The position numbers and the translations under genes are program-made. Below the pieces are notes generated by a model. It did no database searches and was not told the DNA's origin. It saw nothing but the letters and a program-made list of their open reading frames with translations. A stretch of 64,000 bases of DNA. It comes from Affinundibacterium fentianense (lineage in GTDB: Bacteria; Pseudomonadota; Gammaproteobacteria; Burkholderiales; Burkholderiaceae_D). Where the stretch lies: NCBI RefSeq assembly GCF_018139545.1, contig NZ_JAGSPJ010000002.1, positions 657,587 through 721,586 of the forward strand, given 5' to 3'. Shown piece by piece: positions 19,165-26,583 of the stretch. Every line of letters starts with the position of its first letter. The first letter of the stretch is position 1.

Positions 19165-19911
19165 CTACGCAACCGTGCTAATGATGTTGCCACGGCTGCT
19201 AGCGCCTTCTAAATTGCTCGCAATGTTTTGCAAGAAACGGTTAAGCATTTGCGACTGTTCCTCAGATCCATCGGAATTCACCCCTAGTGCTTGAAGTAAA
19301 TTGCCAAATGAACTGCTCAGTGCCGACAAGCGATCACTGCTCGCGCTGGCCCCATTGGTGAGACCCGTGGCATTTGCATTACTCGTTTCTGTACTGGCGT
19401 CTGCAGTGGAAGTGGAATTGGTGGATTGCAATTGACCAATCAATTGTTGCAAATCTTTTTCCAAGCCGCCTGGCTCACCAAAAATTCGTGCGCCCTCTGT
19501 TGGTGGCTGCAATTGAACCTTGTCTCCATTTGTCTCAGCATCGGATGTCGCACTATGTTTCTGTTGGTGCAGGCTACTTAACAATTCTTGCAAAAAGCTT
19601 CCCAGCGCTTGCGCTGCGTTGCTCGCACTTGTATCGGTATTGGTCGTATCCGTCGTATTGGTCGTATCGGTCGTGCTAGTCGAGCTATTCGTCGTTTGAC
19701 CGACGCCCAAACTTTGTAATGCACTCGCAATCGCATCAATCAGTCCCCCTCCCTGACTCTCCCTTGGTGGCGGCGGTGGCGGCCTGCCACTAGCATGTTG
19801 ATGCACGGCTTGACTCGATGTCGAACTATTGGCACTACCTGTACTAGTTAGATAATTCAACGAAGCACTTGTATTATTGGTGGAAACACCACCCAGATTG
19901 CTCCAACTCAT
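19165..19911 (-). CDS. Ser/Thr/Asn-rich low-complexity protein next to the Cpx-type system
   Basis: The start at 19911 follows a very good ribosome site (GGGAGGA) and gives 248 residues. I do not recognise the family. It has a Pro run near residue 45 (RPPPPPPRES) and a T/N/D repeat tract (TTDTTNTTDTTNTDT). Several helical segments resemble one another: IASALQSLGVG, LGSFLQELLSSL and FGNLLQALGVNS. No signal peptide is visible. It faces the cpxR-like gene across a 243-base region with four phased GTAAA-type repeats, so it may be a direct target of that regulator. The internal helical repeats suggest a structural or interaction role, but this is inference. Confidence 0.75.
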   Translation of the reverse strand: MSWSNLGGVSTNNTSASLNYLTSTGSANSSTSSQAVHQHASGRPPPPPPRESQGGGLIDAIASALQSLGVGQTTNSSTSTTDTTNTTDTTNTDTSASNAAQALGSFLQELLSSLHQQKHSATSDAETNGDKVQLQPPTEGARIFGEPGGLEKDLQQLIGQLQSTNSTSTADASTETSNANATGLTNGASASSDRLSALSSSFGNLLQALGVNSDGSEEQSQMLNRFLQNIASNLEGASSRGNIISTVA

Positions 19912-19997
19912 TTGATCCTCCCAAGCTTTCATGACTATGGATTGCTATCCATGAGTTCATCGAAAATGAACTTATCTCCATTATGGTTTTGACGCTT

Positions 19998-20033
19998 GTA
20001 AAGTTGAGTTAAGCAAACGTAAATCTATGTAAA
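19998..20033. promoter_or_regulatory. Tandem CpxR-type boxes (GTAAA-N5-GTAAA)
   Basis: GTAAA-N5-GTTAA lies at 19998-20012 and GTAAA-N5-GTAAA at 20019-20033. The four pentamers start at 19998, 20008, 20019 and 20029, so they fall on one helical face. This is the known CpxR recognition pattern. The boxes lie between the Ser/Thr-rich gene and the OmpR-type regulator, suggesting autoregulation and control of the divergent gene. Confidence 0.75.
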
Positions 20034-20154
20034 GATTGTGGTGAAATCAGCCCTAATGTCGGGATCTGAGAATCCAGTCAAACCAAGTTTTGCTATGATG
20101 TGACAGCTTGCACTGACATCTCCCCTTCACCCACTCAAGCTTTTGGCCCGCATC

Positions 20155-20844
20155 ATGAATCAGGTTTTACTAATCGACGACGATATTGAACTCGTCACCA
20201 TGTTTCGCGAATTCCTCGAGCAGGAAGGTTTTGCTGTCGATTGTGAACATGATGGGCAAAGGGGGGCTGCAGCGGCACTCAGTGGTCAATATGCGATCGC
20301 GATACTCGATGTCATGATGCCTCGCATGAATGGACTCGAGACACTGCGACAGATACGACATCAAAGTCAAATGCCCGTCCTCATGCTGACAGCACGCGGT
20401 GACGATACGGATCGCATTGTGGGATTAGAGCTGGGCGCAGATGACTACGTAACAAAACCTTGTACACCGCGCGAACTAACCGCCCGCATTCGTGCCATTT
20501 TGCGACGGACACAAAACCATACCGGGATTGAACTCGGCGAGACTGCATTGGTTGCTGGCAAGCTCAGTTTGTGGCCAGGCCAACGACGCGCGAGCTGGGA
20601 GCAAGTACCTTTAGAGCTGACTAGTACTGAATTCAATTTACTCGAAGTATTGATACGGCATGTCGGCAAACCCGTCAGCAAAAATACGCTTTCAGAACAA
20701 GCATTGGGGCGTCCTCTAGCGCGATTTGATCGCAACATCGACGTCCATTTAAGTAGCTTACGACACAAACTTGGCAATCTAGCCGATGGGCGCTCTTGCT
20801 TGCAAACGGTGTACCGGCTTGGTTATCAATTGGTGAAGGAATGA
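20155..20844 (+). CDS. cpxR: OmpR-family response regulator, CpxR-like
   Basis: The ATG at 20155 gives 229 residues (MNQVLLIDDDIELVTMFREF). A TTG 12 bases earlier is open but less likely. The receiver domain has the acidic pair in LIDDD, the phosphoacceptor aspartate in AILDVMMPRMNG, a threonine in LTARG and a lysine in DYVTKPC. The C-terminal winged helix is of the OmpR/PhoB type (ELTSTEFNLLEVLIRHVGKP, then DRNIDVHLSSLRHKLG). The kinase gene starts 4 bases after the stop. The CpxR-type boxes upstream support the CpxR name, and it probably regulates its own operon. Confidence 0.9.
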   Translation: MNQVLLIDDDIELVTMFREFLEQEGFAVDCEHDGQRGAAAALSGQYAIAILDVMMPRMNGLETLRQIRHQSQMPVLMLTARGDDTDRIVGLELGADDYVTKPCTPRELTARIRAILRRTQNHTGIELGETALVAGKLSLWPGQRRASWEQVPLELTSTEFNLLEVLIRHVGKPVSKNTLSEQALGRPLARFDRNIDVHLSSLRHKLGNLADGRSCLQTVYRLGYQLVKE

Positions 20845-20848
20845 CTTA

Positions 20849-22390
20849 ATGCGCAGCCTTTGGTCGAGCCGTCTATTTTGGAAATTTTTCGTGTCTATCC
20901 TGCTAGCACAGGTTTTGGCCGCTCTCGCGGTGGGCGGCACAGTTTGGTGGCGCAATCAAGAAACGCAGAATCGTCAATTCAGTCAAATTGAAAATGGTCC
21001 GCGTGCAGAAGAATCCATACAGGGCGCAAAGGCCATCCTAGAATATGGCGGGCAGGAAGCGCTTGAACAATACTTGAGAACGCTACAGCATCACCAAGTC
21101 TATGTCATTCGCTGGCAGAATGGACAAGCGCAAGAATTACTCGGTCGCAAGCTCAGTCCAGAAATCTTGCAAGAATTAATGCAAGACAAATCAAATGACG
21201 CGAGCAAAGAGAATCGTGCCCAAGGTACAGCGCAGAATAGAGGCAATCTCAGCCCCGCCAGCTACCGCATGCAAAGCAGAGGCGAAGAGTATATTCTTTT
21301 TCTGCCACGTAATCAGGCAATGCGTGCACCGTCGAATTTTGACTACAACCCATTTATCCGCCTTGAAACTCGACCTTCACCTCCCAACGAATTGGATCGC
21401 AAATATGCCCTGCAAAATGTGCTAGGAGACCGTCCAGCACCCCCGCGTCGAATGGAACTGACCTTGTATATGATTGCTTTAGCTGCGGTCTTTGCTAGTT
21501 TGGTTTTTGCAGCATTATTAGCTTGGTATTTTACTCGTCAAATTCTGAATCTTAGGCTGGCATTTGCGGCGGCGGCTGAGGGACAATTAGCCCCGCGCTT
21601 TCAACAGCAAAGTGGCAATGATGAACTCAGCGACCTCGGTCATGCGTTTGATCAAATGTCGGCTCGGCTTAAACACATGATAGAACGGCAAACCAAACTT
21701 TTGCATGATGTATCGCATGAACTGCGCTCACCCTTGGCAAGGGTACAGGCCGCAATTGGCCTCGCCCATCAACAACCTGAGCGGATCGCTGTCTATTTAG
21801 AAAGAATAGAAAAAGAAAGTGGTCGCATGGATAATTTAGTGGGCGAACTCTTGACCTTGGCACGTCTTGAGGCAGGGGCCTATTCATATCGAAATGAATT
21901 AATCGATTTTAATGAATTGCTTGAGCAACTGGTCGTCGACGCACAACTTGAAGCCGATATGCGTGAATGTGAGTTAATCTTTGAATCCCAATCATCAATC
22001 ATGCTTCACGGGCAAGCGGAATTACTCAACCGTGCATGCGAAAACGTTTTGCGCAACGCCATCAAATACAGCCCAAGGTCGAGCAAGATCCACCTTGAAT
22101 TGGCTCTCGAACAAAAACAAGAACATCAACAAGGATGGGCGACGCTCCGTATTTCTGATCAAGGGCCCGGTGTACCTGAACACGAAATCGCCTCAATTTT
22201 TGAAGCATTTTATCGTAGTAGCAATGCACAACAAACGACTGGGCATGGTTTAGGACTCGCCATCAGCCACCACGTCATACAACACTTCGGCGGGCATCTA
22301 TGTGCCTGCAACCTCCCTACTGGTGGGTTTTGTGTCGAAATCAGTTTGCCTTGCGCCATCTCGAAACCTAGCGAACACGCGCCGCAATAA
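20849..22390 (+). CDS. cpxA: Sensor histidine kinase, CpxA-like
   Basis: This 513-residue membrane kinase is the partner of the regulator just upstream. Membrane helix 1 is at about residues 10-30. A periplasmic domain of roughly 170 residues follows, with a Pro-rich end (RPAPPRRMELTL). Helix 2 is at about 203-223, followed by HAMP. The phosphoacceptor histidine is in LLHDVSHELRSPLARVQ near residue 288. The ATPase domain has an N box with RNAIKYSP, and DQGPGVPE and TGHGLGLAISHHV for the G boxes. The periplasmic domain is larger than in enteric CpxA, so the signal may differ. Start and stop spacing indicates an operon with cpxR. Confidence 0.92.
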   Translation: MRSLWSSRLFWKFFVSILLAQVLAALAVGGTVWWRNQETQNRQFSQIENGPRAEESIQGAKAILEYGGQEALEQYLRTLQHHQVYVIRWQNGQAQELLGRKLSPEILQELMQDKSNDASKENRAQGTAQNRGNLSPASYRMQSRGEEYILFLPRNQAMRAPSNFDYNPFIRLETRPSPPNELDRKYALQNVLGDRPAPPRRMELTLYMIALAAVFASLVFAALLAWYFTRQILNLRLAFAAAAEGQLAPRFQQQSGNDELSDLGHAFDQMSARLKHMIERQTKLLHDVSHELRSPLARVQAAIGLAHQQPERIAVYLERIEKESGRMDNLVGELLTLARLEAGAYSYRNELIDFNELLEQLVVDAQLEADMRECELIFESQSSIMLHGQAELLNRACENVLRNAIKYSPRSSKIHLELALEQKQEHQQGWATLRISDQGPGVPEHEIASIFEAFYRSSNAQQTTGHGLGLAISHHVIQHFGGHLCACNLPTGGFCVEISLPCAISKPSEHAPQ

Positions 22391-22452
22391 TCGATCCTGC
22401 GGACAAATGTTGTTCATCGCATGGAAATCACGCCGTGTATTCCCCTCATTGC

Positions 22453-22481
22453 TTGCGACATTGGACAGACCAATTTAGAAT
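22453..22481 (+). promoter_or_regulatory. Autoregulated promoter of the GntR-type pectin regulator
   Basis: TTGCGA (22453-22458) and TAGAAT (22476-22481) are 17 bases apart, a good sigma-70 promoter. The palindrome TTGGACAGACCAA (22461-22473) fills the spacer, where a bound repressor would block RNA polymerase. It fits the TGG-n-C-nn-ACCA type bound by FadR-subfamily GntR proteins and matches sites upstream of the pectinase genes. Confidence 0.7.
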
Positions 22482-22562
22482 AGCCTGTCTCCCTTGCGTC
22501 ACTCATGTCGATATTTTCAGCATCGTCGCAAGTTGTTTTATCTCCCTTTTTCTGCGTATTCA

Positions 22563-23261
22563 ATGAAAAAAGCTGCATCAGCCTTAGAAACGATCCCACC
22601 AGAGCCACGTCTTTATCGCGTTGTATCTGGACGCATTCAACAATTAATCAAGGATGAAAATATCGCAGCTGGTGAACGACTACCTTCTGAGCGCGATCTT
22701 GCAAGCAAACTGAATGTGAGTCGAGCGTCCCTGCGTGAGGCCTTAATTGCGCTTGAATTAGGCGGGATTGTCGAAGTACGTGGTGGTTCGGGTGTTTATG
22801 TGAGTGAACAAGCGAAAGCGGACTCCGACGTAATGGAAGTCGGCCCAGGACCATTCGAAGTCTTGTCTGCGCGTCGACTGATTGAATCAGAAGTCGCTGC
22901 AATTGCAGCAAAAAATGCAACGGATTCTGCAATCGATGCAATTTTAAAAGCGGTACTTGAGATGGAGAAGAACCACGACAACCGCAATGAAAATGAAATG
23001 GCCGATCGCAATTTTCATTTAGCCATCGCGCGCGCGACTGGGAACAGCGCACTAGTTGGTGTGATTGAATATTTATGGAATCAACGCGGCAGTTTGTGGC
23101 ATAAATTAAAAGAACATTTTCAAACAGAAGAATTGCGTAAGCAAACCTTACTTGATCATCGCGCGATTCTCGCCGCAATTGCTGCGCACGATGCAAATGG
23201 TGCGAAACAGGCAATGCGCGCCCATCTGGACCGCGTCAGCCGAACCTTTTCACGCGGATAA
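22563..23261 (+). CDS. GntR family (FadR subfamily) transcriptional regulator of the pectin locus
   Basis: The ATG at 22563 gives 232 residues. Upstream in-frame codons read into the promoter region and are rejected. The N-terminal winged helix (about residues 15-80) has the GntR signature AGERLPSERDLASKLNVSRA followed by SLREALIALELGGIVEVRGG. The all-helical FCD ligand domain (about 100-225) has the metal-site pattern with FHLAIARATGN and HRAILAAIAAHD. FCD regulators of this group commonly sense uronates. It is immediately upstream of the pectin-degrading genes. Its own promoter and the GH105 promoter contain the same palindrome, so it is the likely regulator of the locus. No ribosome site is evident. 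Confidence 0.9.
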   Translation: MKKAASALETIPPEPRLYRVVSGRIQQLIKDENIAAGERLPSERDLASKLNVSRASLREALIALELGGIVEVRGGSGVYVSEQAKADSDVMEVGPGPFEVLSARRLIESEVAAIAAKNATDSAIDAILKAVLEMEKNHDNRNENEMADRNFHLAIARATGNSALVGVIEYLWNQRGSLWHKLKEHFQTEELRKQTLLDHRAILAAIAAHDANGAKQAMRAHLDRVSRTFSRG

Positions 23262-23500
23262 ACTCGAGTGGGCACACTGATGCCCAATTCCCGCCCCCCC
23301 CAATCATCATGCAACACGCTGTGCCAGCAATTTAGCAGCGATACTGCAACGATACAGCACGTCTGAACCGATCTCGATTTGACACAGGCAGCTAGTACTT
23401 ACGCGCCAATTTACTTGCGCAATCAAAGACTTATGCAGCAATTGCGCATCCATATGCGAAAATATTCTGCCACAAAAATACCACATTCGGCTAGTCCACA
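23262..23500. other. Intergenic stretch before the GH105 promoter
   Basis: I find no gene between the regulator and the GH105 promoter region. The copies of CCACATT that begin at 23481 lead into the promoter described in the next entry. Confidence 0.5.
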
Positions 23501-23543
23501 TTGCGATTTTGGTCTTACCACATTAAAATGGCCTGACCACATT
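23501..23543 (+). promoter_or_regulatory. Operator-promoter of the GH105 gene
   Basis: TTGCGA (23501-23506) and TAAAAT (23524-23529) are spaced by 17 bases. The palindrome TTGGTCTTACCAC (23509-23521) sits in the spacer, exactly as at the regulator's own promoter. A second related site, TGGCCTGACCA (23529-23539), overlaps the -10 end. CCACATT is repeated four times at 23481, 23496, 23518 and 23537. The arrangement suggests repression relieved by a pectin-derived sugar acid. Confidence 0.7.
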
Positions 23544-23636
23544 TACGCATTCAACCGAATCGTTTAAACTTCAACCAACATGCCATGTGCTTTGCAATAC
23601 ACGCATTGAGCAACGACAAATAAAGATTGGACACCA

Positions 23637-25076
23637 ATGAAACTCGCACCACTATCTAAAGTCATCCGCCATACCACCTTGGGATTGAGTGCACTTACTT
23701 TACTTTGCGCTGCGAGTGTCCATGCAAGCACCTCAGCCAATCCCCAATATCGCAACACCGATAATCCGAATCTCGCTGACAAAGGGGAAGGCACTTATCC
23801 CATTCCTTACAAAATGCCGGTGGTCAAAGAGGTGACCGATGCACTTCATCGCATTCGCGCCTATCTCGAATCCACCACACCCACTCGGATTATCCACAAA
23901 GGCACAGGGGCAGCTGTCACAGATTTAAAAAAGCCAATCAAAGAGGCAATCTTTGAACCCAGCAAAGGCGATTACGGCATCATGGTGTATGAGATGGGTG
24001 TCGTGCACTCAGGGCTGTTAAAAGTACGTGCAGCCACCCAAGACGCTCGTTTCACAGCCATGACTGAGCGCCATCTTCGTTTTTTCGCGGAGACGATGCC
24101 CTATTTTAAAGCGCAAGAAGAGCAATTCCACTTAGAGCGTGCGAATAGTTTTTCTCGCTTCCTTGATCCACGTTCCCTCGATGATAGTGGATCAATGTGT
24201 GCCGCGCTGATCCGCGCTCGTTTCGCCAAAGTAGGTCCCGATCTCGATCAAATGATTCAGATCTGCGGTGATTGGGTCGCAAACAAACAGTTCCGTTTAG
24301 CCGATGGCACCTTGGCACGCAAGCGCCCGCAAGCTGTTTCTCTTTGGGCGGACGATATGTATATGGGAATCCCTGCGCTGGCCGAACTCGGGCATATGAC
24401 TGGCGATGTTCGCTATTTTGACGATGCCGTACGCAATGTTTTGCAAATGAGTCAGTACATGTTCAATGCGCAAAACAATTTATATACACATGGCTGGAAT
24501 GAAAACAATCCTGATGCGCCGCGCTTCTATTGGGCTCGCGCGAATGGTTGGGCAGTGCTTGCTATGTCGGATTTGTTGGATGTGCTGCCAAAGTCGCATC
24601 CTGGGTACAACCAAGTTCTCAATCAATTGCGCGCCAATCTAAAGGGAATTGCAGAACAACAATCGGGACAAGGCTTGTGGCACCAAATGCTTGATCGCCA
24701 CGACTCTTATTTAGAAACTTCTGCCAGCGCGATGTTCGTGTATGCCATTGCGCATGCAGTCAACCAAGGATGGATCAGTCCTAGCACATGGGGTTCAATC
24801 GCTCAGGCTGGTTGGGCAGGTTTGGCAAACCGCATCACCAACAAGGGAGAAATCGAAGGTATCTGTGTCGGTACGACTTTTGCCAGTGACCATGTTTACT
24901 ACTATCATCGTCCAACCAGTGTTGAAGCACTACACGGATATGGTCCGACACTCATGGCGGGCGCGGAAATTATTCAAATGTTGAATAACCCTGCTTTCAA
25001 TATTGAGCACAAGGTACGTACTTATCACTACGTCCCGAGCAATGCAGCGAAAACTGACTATCGTGAACACCACTAA
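23637..25076 (+). CDS. Glycoside hydrolase family 105 / 88 unsaturated (rhamno)galacturonyl hydrolase
   Basis: This is a 479-residue exported enzyme. A signal peptide ends near ASVHASTS (about residue 30). The mature part is an alpha/alpha-barrel of the YteR/YesR type. WADDMYMGIPALAELGHMTG near residue 237 holds the family active-site aspartate, and FYWARANGWAVLAMSDLL and YLETSASAMFVYAIA are further landmarks. These enzymes remove the 4,5-unsaturated uronate from oligosaccharides made by pectate or rhamnogalacturonan lyases. It is the first structural gene after the regulator and is followed 94 bases later by the DUF4861 gene. Its promoter carries the locus operator. Confidence 0.92.
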   Translation: MKLAPLSKVIRHTTLGLSALTLLCAASVHASTSANPQYRNTDNPNLADKGEGTYPIPYKMPVVKEVTDALHRIRAYLESTTPTRIIHKGTGAAVTDLKKPIKEAIFEPSKGDYGIMVYEMGVVHSGLLKVRAATQDARFTAMTERHLRFFAETMPYFKAQEEQFHLERANSFSRFLDPRSLDDSGSMCAALIRARFAKVGPDLDQMIQICGDWVANKQFRLADGTLARKRPQAVSLWADDMYMGIPALAELGHMTGDVRYFDDAVRNVLQMSQYMFNAQNNLYTHGWNENNPDAPRFYWARANGWAVLAMSDLLDVLPKSHPGYNQVLNQLRANLKGIAEQQSGQGLWHQMLDRHDSYLETSASAMFVYAIAHAVNQGWISPSTWGSIAQAGWAGLANRITNKGEIEGICVGTTFASDHVYYYHRPTSVEALHGYGPTLMAGAEIIQMLNNPAFNIEHKVRTYHYVPSNAAKTDYREHH

Positions 25077-25082
25077 GCTGAA

Positions 25083-25095
25083 TTGGTTTGACCGA
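25083..25095. promoter_or_regulatory. Candidate operator upstream of the DUF4861 gene
   Basis: TTGGTTTGACCGA differs slightly from the locus palindrome TTGGnCnnACCAA. It lies 75 bases before the DUF4861 start, at a similar distance to the stronger sites. The flanking -35/-10 matches are poor, so it may be weak or accidental. Confidence 0.4.
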
Positions 25096-25169
25096 TCGAA
25101 TAACCGATTCAACAGCCAATCCACGAACACTTGTCAACCACTTCGAATTGAAGTCAACATGGAACTAGC

Positions 25170-26432
25170 ATGATGCGTAACCGAATTCCAACACTCCTTG
25201 CACTCGCCAGTGCGACCGCTCCACTCATGTTGTTCTCAGGGTCAATCTCTGCACAAGAGCAAGCACAAGCGCCATTGCAAGTGGTGGTATCGCATCAGCT
25301 GGAACAAGCACGGCCTTCAGAAACCATCACGATTCCATGGTCACAGATCAATCAATATTTACCGGGCGCCTTAATTCAGAAAATCGCGGTAAAGGACAAA
25401 CATGGAAAGGTACTAGCCCACCAAGTTACGAATATTGCGCCACAAGCCAAAGATCCCAAAGGAATAGGCATTGCCTATGGAGAATTGATCTTCCAATACC
25501 ATTTTGCAGCGGGTGAAAAAAGTGCGGAATTCACAATCGAAAAGATAGACACAGTCGCTCCCGTATTTGAAACCAAAGCCTTTGGTCGCCATGTTCCCGA
25601 GCGTCTCGATGACTTTGCGTGGGAAAACGACAAAGTCGCTCACCGGACTTATGGACTTGCTCTCGCGGCGCCAGCGCCAGTTGGTGTGACCAAAGAAGTA
25701 TTGGTGACCAGTGGCATTGATATCTGGTTTAAACGCGTTAGCTATCCGATTGTCGATCGTTGGTACAACAAGGGACATGATCATTACCATCATGACGAAG
25801 GCGAAGGCATGGACATGTACAACGTCGGCAAATCTCGCGGCTGCGGAGGTACCGGGATTTGGGACGGACAACAACTCCACACTAGTATCAACTATGAAAA
25901 ATGGAAAGTGTTAGCGAATGGCCCAGTGCGGACAGTCTTTGAACTCAGTTATCCAAGCTGGGACGCCGCTGGTATCGCAATAACGGAAACCAAACGCTTC
26001 ACTGTCGATGCTGGGCATTATCTCGACAAGATTGAGAGCAGTTTTCAATATCTTGGCGGACAAACACTCACTGCCGCTATTGGGCTCAACAAAACACCCA
26101 GCGACAAGGGACAATCCCCGCACATTACACTCATTCAAGACACTGATCGCGGACTATTAGCCCAGTGGGTGCAACAAACAAGCAAAGGCGAATTCGGGAC
26201 AGCGATATTGGTTGCTAGTCCGAATACCACCACCTCGTTTGCAGAAGATACGCTGAATCATTTGATACTTGCGCCTGTGCAAAGCGGTAAGCCGTTGACC
26301 TACTATGCAGGTGCAGCATGGAATCGTAGTGGTGACATTTTATCCAAGGAGGCATGGCAATCCTACCTCAACAATATGGCACAACGTCTTCGCGATCCGA
26401 TTCAAATTCAACTCAAAGCCAAAGCACTGTAA
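25170..26432 (+). CDS. DUF4861 domain protein of the pectin locus
   Basis: This 420-residue exported protein has a signal peptide ending near GSISAQEQ (about residue 28). The body matches what I know of DUF4861 proteins: PERLDDFAWENDKVAHRTYG, then GKSRGCGGTGIWDG, then YLGGQTLTAAIGLNK. A histidine-rich patch (GHDHYHHDEGEGMDM) near residue 205 looks like a metal site. The domain is common in pectin and rhamnogalacturonan loci, often beside GH105, and probably acts on a carbohydrate, but the reaction is not known to me. It sits between GH105 and GH28 on the same strand, and a candidate operator lies 75 bases upstream. Confidence 0.8.
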   Translation: MMRNRIPTLLALASATAPLMLFSGSISAQEQAQAPLQVVVSHQLEQARPSETITIPWSQINQYLPGALIQKIAVKDKHGKVLAHQVTNIAPQAKDPKGIGIAYGELIFQYHFAAGEKSAEFTIEKIDTVAPVFETKAFGRHVPERLDDFAWENDKVAHRTYGLALAAPAPVGVTKEVLVTSGIDIWFKRVSYPIVDRWYNKGHDHYHHDEGEGMDMYNVGKSRGCGGTGIWDGQQLHTSINYEKWKVLANGPVRTVFELSYPSWDAAGIAITETKRFTVDAGHYLDKIESSFQYLGGQTLTAAIGLNKTPSDKGQSPHITLIQDTDRGLLAQWVQQTSKGEFGTAILVASPNTTTSFAEDTLNHLILAPVQSGKPLTYYAGAAWNRSGDILSKEAWQSYLNNMAQRLRDPIQIQLKAKAL

Positions 26433-26583
26433 AGCAACACTCTGTTGTGAGTTAGCTTCAAGCATAGCGGAAACCTCGCGCGATGCAATTAAGCTAGCTC
26501 ATACTCGATTGTTGACCTATTCTTCATACTGCCTACATTTTATTGTGAATCAAACGGATTCGCCCTCTATCGGTCAATCAACT

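Noticed and set aside
26508..26520. Possible regulator site upstream of GH28 (ATTGTTGACCTAT)
   Set aside because: Only a TGACC half-site matches the locus operator, and no promoter frames it.
26305..26583. 93-codon N-terminal extension of the GH28 gene
   Set aside because: It overlaps the end of the DUF4861 gene in another frame. The signal-like N-terminus begins at the ATG at 26584.
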